Of a stretch of 64,000 nt of DNA, positions 60,487 through 64,000 are shown one piece after another; positions within the stretch are counted from its first letter, which is position 1, and every line of letters starts with the position of its first letter. The notes beneath the pieces are model-generated. The model searched no databases. It saw nothing but the letters and a program-made list of their open reading frames with translations, and was not told the origin of the DNA. The stretch comes from Rhizobiales bacterium 64-17 (GTDB lineage Bacteria; Pseudomonadota; Alphaproteobacteria; Rhizobiales; Xanthobacteraceae), in assembly GCA_001899285.1 (NCBI GenBank), contig MKWA01000023.1:23636-87635 (forward strand), written 5' to 3'. A program made the translations under genes and the position numbers.

Positions 60487-61311
60487 TCACACCCGTTCGA
60501 TCAGAGCCATCGCCGCCGCCGGCGCGCGCACCTTGCCCTCGTGGATGACGTAAAGAAAGACATCGCGCGGCGCGGCCGGTATCTTCGCCTTTGGTTCGAC
60601 GCGCGGCAGATCGGTGGGCGCGCCGCCCTTGGCCCAGGTGGCGGCACGCTTCGCCCAGACATCGAGCGCCTTCGGCTCATAGCCGGTCTTGATGTCGTCC
60701 TTGCCTTTCTGCAGCCGCGCATAAACGAAATCGGCGGTGAGGTCGGCGATCGCCGGATAGGTGGCGTGCTCGGAGAACACGACGGGAATGCCGCGCTCGC
60801 GCAGCAGGGCCAGGAAGGTCGGCGTGCAGAAACTCTCGTGCCGCACCTCGACCACATGGCGCAGCGCAAGGCCATCGGCTTTCTTCGGCAGCAGATCGAG
60901 AAAGCCGCCGAAGTCGGCTTCGTCGAACTTCTTGGTCGGCGCGAATTGCCAGAGCAGGGGACCGAGCTTCTGGCCGAGTTCGGAGATTCCGGACTCGATA
61001 AAGCGTTTGATCGAATCGCCCGCGCCGCTCAATTCACGGCGATTAACGGCATAGCGCGGACCCTTGAGCGAGAACACGAAACCATCCGGCACCTCGCTCG
61101 CCCATTTGGCGTAGGTCGCGGGCTTCATGGTGGAGTAGAATGTGCCGTTGACCTCGATCGAGGTCAGCCGTTCGGCCGCATAACGCAGTTCCTGCGCGTG
61201 GGGGAGGCCCTTCGGGTAAAACACGCCGCGCCACGGCTCGAAGGTCCAGCCGCCGATGCCGCAATAGATCCGCCCGGATTTCCCCGCTTTGTCGGCTGCT
61301 TTCCCTGTCAT
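60487..61311 (-). CDS. DUF72-domain protein
   Basis: 274-aa protein with the TIM-barrel-like DUF72 domain (YecE family): IYCGIGGWTFEPWRGVFYPKGLPHAQELRYAAERLTSIEVNGTFYSTMKP, FVFSLKGPRYAVNRRELSGAGDSIKRFIESGI, LGPLLWQFAPTKKFDEADFG, VEVRHESFCTPTFLALLRERGIPVVFSEHATYP and DFVYARLQKG. The family has no experimentally settled activity that I can name with confidence. It is the first gene of a two-gene unit with the DUF488 gene (one-base gap). Confidence 0.9.
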   Translation of the reverse strand: MTGKAADKAGKSGRIYCGIGGWTFEPWRGVFYPKGLPHAQELRYAAERLTSIEVNGTFYSTMKPATYAKWASEVPDGFVFSLKGPRYAVNRRELSGAGDSIKRFIESGISELGQKLGPLLWQFAPTKKFDEADFGGFLDLLPKKADGLALRHVVEVRHESFCTPTFLALLRERGIPVVFSEHATYPAIADLTADFVYARLQKGKDDIKTGYEPKALDVWAKRAATWAKGGAPTDLPRVEPKAKIPAAPRDVFLYVIHEGKVRAPAAAMALIERV

Positions 61312-61466
61312 AACCCTGTCACATGCTCCGGCTATTCCTCGCGCAAGTGGCGAGGACAGAGGAAGCCTATCCCGTCTTCGCCGACGCGGCCACGGAAACC
61401 AAATGGGTGACGCCGGATGTAAGCGCGCCCGCTTGACCGTGGTCGTTTTGTTGTGTGGGCCTCCGG

Positions 61467-61919
61467 TTATGCTCCGACGTTGAGCGGCGGCGCGAGGCGG
61501 GAGCTGATGCCGATCCGGTTCATCGCGTTCATCAGCGCGATCACGATGGTCAGATCGGCGACTTCCTTCTCGGAGAATTCAGCTTTGACCGCGGCATAGT
61601 CCGCATCCGGCGCGCCGGTCGTGGCAATATTGGTCAGGCTTTCGGTCCAGGCCAGCGCCGCGCACTCGCGCGGGGTGAAGAATGGCGCTTCATGCCAGGT
61701 GACAACGCTGTTGATCTTGCGCGGGTCATCGCCGGCCTTGAGCGCATCGCGCCAGTGCAGGTCGACGCAATAGGCGCAGCCGTTGATCTGCGACACCCGC
61801 AGGAACACCAGGTCGATCAGCGCGCGGTCGAGGCCCGATTTGTGGATGTAATCGTAGAGTGGACCGAACGCCTTGTAGCCGTCGGGGGCGACGTCCTTGA
61901 GATTGTAACGCTGCAACAC
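61467..61919 (-). CDS. AhpD-like carboxymuconolactone decarboxylase-family protein
   Basis: 150-aa protein with the AhpD-type motif FLRVSQINGCAYCVDLHWRDALKAG (about 46-70): Cys-x2-Cys with a following His that make the alkylhydroperoxidase-like thiol site. N-terminus LQRYNLKDVAPDGYKAFGPLYDYIHKSGLD; C-terminal EKEVADLTIVIALMNAMNRIGISS. A GTG start at 61919 is backed by AAGGAGTAAAACC. It is divergent from an Rrf2 regulator, with which it probably forms a redox-responsive pair. Confidence 0.92.
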   Translation of the reverse strand: MLQRYNLKDVAPDGYKAFGPLYDYIHKSGLDRALIDLVFLRVSQINGCAYCVDLHWRDALKAGDDPRKINSVVTWHEAPFFTPRECAALAWTESLTNIATTGAPDADYAAVKAEFSEKEVADLTIVIALMNAMNRIGISSRLAPPLNVGA

Positions 61920-61955
61920 GGTTTTACTCCTTGCCAAATACGCATCGATTAAATA

Positions 61956-61972
61956 CGGATATATAATATCCG
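61956..61972. promoter_or_regulatory. Inverted repeat between divergent AhpD-like and Rrf2 genes
   Basis: CGGATAT-ATA-ATATCCG, perfect 7-bp arms with a 3-bp centre; flanks AAATA and AGTTT extend it partly. It lies midway in the 75-base divergent promoter region and is AT-rich in a GC-rich genome. Probable Rrf2 operator controlling both genes. Confidence 0.75.
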
Positions 61973-61994
61973 AGTTTAAATCGAGGTGGTCAAG

Positions 61995-62480
61995 ATGCGC
62001 TTGTCGGAAGGTGTGGAATGGGCGGTGCATTGCTGCACTGTGCTGGCTGCATTGCCGCCGGAGCGCACGCTCGGCGCCGGCGCGCTGGCTGAGTTCTTCG
62101 AGGTGCCGAAGGCCTATCTCGCCAAGCACCTGCAGGCGCTGTCGCAGCATGGCGTGGTCGATGCCGTGCCGGGGCGCAATGGCGGTTACCGGCTGGCGCG
62201 TGCGACCGCGAAGATCACGCTGCGCGACATCGTGACGGCGATCGAAGGACCGGGGCCTTGTTTCCGCTGTCAGGAAATCCGCCGGCGCGGTCCGAGCGGC
62301 CAGCCGAAGCGTTGCTACACGGCGCCGTGCGGCATCGCGCGCGCCATGTGGGCGGCGGAGAAGGTCTATCTCGATGCGCTGGCCAGGACGACGCTCGCGA
62401 AGCTGATCGCCGAAGCGGCGCATGAGGTCTCGCATGAGCAACAAGCTGCGATGGCGCGTTGGCTGGAGCAGGCCGCCTAG
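61995..62480 (+). CDS. Rrf2-family transcriptional regulator with cysteine cluster
   Basis: 161-aa regulator. Winged helix-turn-helix: EGVEWAVHCCTVLAALPPERTLGAGALAEFFEVPKAYLAKHLQALSQHGVVDAVPGRNGGYRLAR. The sensor region has EGPGPCFRCQEIRRRGPSGQPKRCYTAPCGIARAM: cysteines at about 94, 97, 112 and 117, more than the three used by Rrf2 Fe-S sensors such as NsrR and IscR, so it may hold a [2Fe-2S] or [4Fe-4S] cluster or act by thiol chemistry. ATG 61995 with GAGGTGG before it is the start; a GTG at 61986 is alternative. Confidence 0.92.
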   Translation: MRLSEGVEWAVHCCTVLAALPPERTLGAGALAEFFEVPKAYLAKHLQALSQHGVVDAVPGRNGGYRLARATAKITLRDIVTAIEGPGPCFRCQEIRRRGPSGQPKRCYTAPCGIARAMWAAEKVYLDALARTTLAKLIAEAAHEVSHEQQAAMARWLEQAA

Positions 62481-62528
62481 ACCGCGCTATAAGGTTCTGG
62501 CCGACGCCCGCGCGTGACAGGAAACGGA

Positions 62529-63218
62529 ATGGTGAGCACGGAGACAGCCCCCCGGCAGGATCGCACCACTTCGCTGTTCCGCGCCTTGCTGCGAATGCCC
62601 TCGGTGCTGGCGCTCCTGATCGCCAACCTGTTGCCGCTTTACGGTGTGGTTGCGCTCGGTTGGGATCTTATCAGCCTGATCATGGTCTACTGGCTCGAGA
62701 CCGGCATCATCGGCTTTTTCGCCATCCTCAACATCGCGCTGGCCACAGGGGCAATAGCGCTGCTGCTGGTGCCGTTCTTCATCGTGCATTTCGGTGGCTT
62801 CATGGCCGGTCATCTGATTTTCCTGATCACGCTGTTCGCGGCGAAGCCCGGTGCAAGCTTTTCCGACATTCCCGGCTTTGTCCGCGAGATGATCGCCAGC
62901 AACGGGCTGTGGTTCGCCGTGGTTGGGCTGTTCATCAGCCATGCGGTGGCGTTTGTTATTTATGTGCTGATCCCGTGGCTGCGGGCGGTGTGGCTCGGCA
63001 CGTTGAACACGCGCAACGTCGAGGCCGGGCCGATCATGATGGCGCCCTATGGGCGGATCATCGTCATGCACCTGACGATCATCTTTGGGGCGATCCTGGT
63101 GACGGTGTTCGACAACAGGCTCGCGCTGCTGGTGTTGCTGGTCGCGCTGAAGACGGCGGCCGATCTATGGGGCCTGCTGCGTCGCCCGGCTCCGGCGGCA
63201 CCGGTGGTGGTTCACTAA
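62529..63218 (+). CDS. DUF6498 membrane protein
   Basis: 229-aa protein with about six hydrophobic segments (around 28-50, 58-80, 88-110, 118-140, 146-165 and 185-210). Pattern NLLPLYGVVALGWDLISLIMVYWLETGIIGFFAILNIAL fits DUF6498. Function unknown. The start is ATG 62529 with AGGAAACGGA upstream; a GTG at 62514 is possible. A terminator follows, shared with the convergent groEL. Confidence 0.8.
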   Translation: MVSTETAPRQDRTTSLFRALLRMPSVLALLIANLLPLYGVVALGWDLISLIMVYWLETGIIGFFAILNIALATGAIALLLVPFFIVHFGGFMAGHLIFLITLFAAKPGASFSDIPGFVREMIASNGLWFAVVGLFISHAVAFVIYVLIPWLRAVWLGTLNTRNVEAGPIMMAPYGRIIVMHLTIIFGAILVTVFDNRLALLVLLVALKTAADLWGLLRRPAPAAPVVVH

Positions 63219-63231
63219 TCTCTCAAAAGCA

Positions 63232-63260
63232 AAAAGGCCCGGATCGCTCCGGGCCTTTTC
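63232..63260. terminator. Intrinsic terminator between the DUF6498 gene and groEL
   Basis: AAGGCCCGGA / TCCGGGCCTT with a 4-nt loop, A-run on the left and TTTTC on the right, so it can act on both strands. Confidence 0.9.
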
Positions 63261-63281
63261 GTTTCGCATTGTGCGGAGGAC

Positions 63282-64000
63282 TTAGAAATCCATTCCGCCC
63301 ATGCCGCCACCCGGCATCGCCGGGGCGGCCGCGCCACCCTTCTTCGGCAGCTCGGCCACCATCGCTTCGGTGGTGATGAGCAGGCCGGAGACCGAGGCCG
63401 CGTTCTGGATCGCCGAACGGACCACCTTGGTCGGATCGATGATGCCCTTGGAGAGCATGTTCACATACTCACCGGACTGGGCGTCGAAGCCGTAGGAGTA
63501 CTGGTCCTTCTCGAGGATCTTGCCGACGATGACCGAACCGTCCTCACCAGCGTTGCTGGCGATCTGGCGGCACGGAGCCTGGATCGCGCGACGCACGATC
63601 TCGACGCCGGTCTTCTGGTCGTCGTTCTGGGTGCGGACCTTCTTGAGGGCCTCGGACGCGCGCAGCAGCGCAACGCCGCCACCCGGAACGATGCCTTCTT
63701 CCACCGCGGCGCGGGTCGCGTGCATCGCGTCGTCGACGCGATCCTTGCGCTCCTTCACCTCGACTTCGGTCGCGCCGCCGACGCGGATCACCGCGACGCC
63801 GCCCGCGAGCTTGGCGAGACGCTCCTGGAGCTTCTCACGGTCGTAGTCCGAGGTGGTTTCCTCGATCTGCGCCTTGATCTGCGCCACGCGCGCTTCGATG
63901 TCGGCCTTCTTGCCGGCGCCGTTGACGATCGTGGTGTTCTCCTTCTCGATCATCACCTTCTTCGAGCGGCCGAGCATCTGCAGGGTCACGCCTTCGAGCT
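63282..64000 (-). CDS. groEL: Chaperonin GroEL, C-terminal part (cut by window edge)
   Basis: About 239 residues of a 540-aa chaperonin. Seen: [81 protein letters not shown] (apical/equatorial ATP-site region), and [44 protein letters not shown]. The ending [18 protein letters not shown] is the GGM tail of GroEL. It reads on the minus strand; the 5' part lies beyond position 64000, so which groEL paralogue this is cannot be said. Frame continues to the window edge. Confidence 0.98.
   Translation of the reverse strand, partial: LEGVTLQMLGRSKKVMIEKENTTIVNGAGKKADIEARVAQIKAQIEETTSDYDREKLQERLAKLAGGVAVIRVGGATEVEVKERKDRVDDAMHATRAAVEEGIVPGGGVALLRASEALKKVRTQNDDQKTGVEIVRRAIQAPCRQIASNAGEDGSVIVGKILEKDQYSYGFDAQSGEYVNMLSKGIIDPTKVVRSAIQNAASVSGLLITTEAMVAELPKKGGAAAPAMPGGGMGGMDF

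Overview
The window is 64 kb of high-GC chromosome from an alphaproteobacterium of the Hyphomicrobiales, most like the Bradyrhizobium/Rhodopseudomonas/Xanthobacteraceae group. This rests on the gene families (DUF1476 ATPase-zeta, BA14K, BcsS, DUF6867 inside a liv operon, purS-purQ-purL, form II CODH-like cox genes), the dense GC-rich coding, the frequent ATGA gene overlaps and the intergenic palindromic repeats. The exact genus is inference. Most of it is ordinary core and metabolic chromosome. I see no rRNA, tRNA, CRISPR array, prophage or insertion sequence. Both ends cut genes: alaS loses its 5' end and groEL its 5' end.

Region 1 (1-14.5 kb): alaS; small stress and envelope genes (PPOX-fold protein, GlsB-like, YidB-like, DUF3597); two unrelated NADP isocitrate dehydrogenases (dimeric at 4787-5998, monomeric at 7304-9526) flanking a Tat-exported intradiol-dioxygenase-like protein paired with a bis-heme ferric-reductase-like membrane protein; an FkbM methyltransferase; a TrmJ-type RNA methyltransferase fused to a DUF559 nuclease-like domain; an isochorismatase-type hydrolase, an HpaI-type aldolase and DUF1476.

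Region 2 (14.8-29 kb): purine biosynthesis (purC, purS-purQ-purL, and purB further on), bolA with a monothiol glutaredoxin, a Tat-exported metallo-beta-lactamase-fold hydrolase, a frameshifted autotransporter C-terminus, rpsD, a TerC-family membrane protein with a small partner, murI, an SH3 protein, an RBBP9-type hydrolase, rpe and a DadA-like oxidase.

Region 3 (28.8-42.4 kb): KTSC protein, NylC/DmpA-type P1 peptidase, ccdA, Rap1a/Tai-like protein, a complete branched-chain amino acid ABC operon (livH-livM-livG-livF-DUF6867-livJ), a Gln/Gly repeat microprotein, protocatechuate genes pcaB-pcaD-pcaC, a NodB-type deacetylase with a CoxG-like protein, and a BA14K protein.

Region 4 (42.7-52.1 kb): a form II carbon-monoxide-dehydrogenase-like molybdenum hydroxylase cluster: coxS-coxL-coxM structural genes, coxD (MoxR AAA+), coxE (VWA), two XdhC halves and a MoeA-like/MocA-like fusion for the cofactor. 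A VOC dioxygenase gene lies on the opposite strand in the middle. The active-site motif AYRGAGR marks form II, so the true substrate is probably not CO.

Region 5 (52.2-64 kb): DUF4189; a TetR-HlyD-ABC ATPase-ABC permease efflux operon with a perfect palindromic operator; bcsS; a divergent AraC/MFS pair with a GNAT; a DUF72-DUF488 pair; an Rrf2 regulator divergent from an AhpD-like gene with a palindrome between them; a DUF6498 protein; and the 3' part of groEL.
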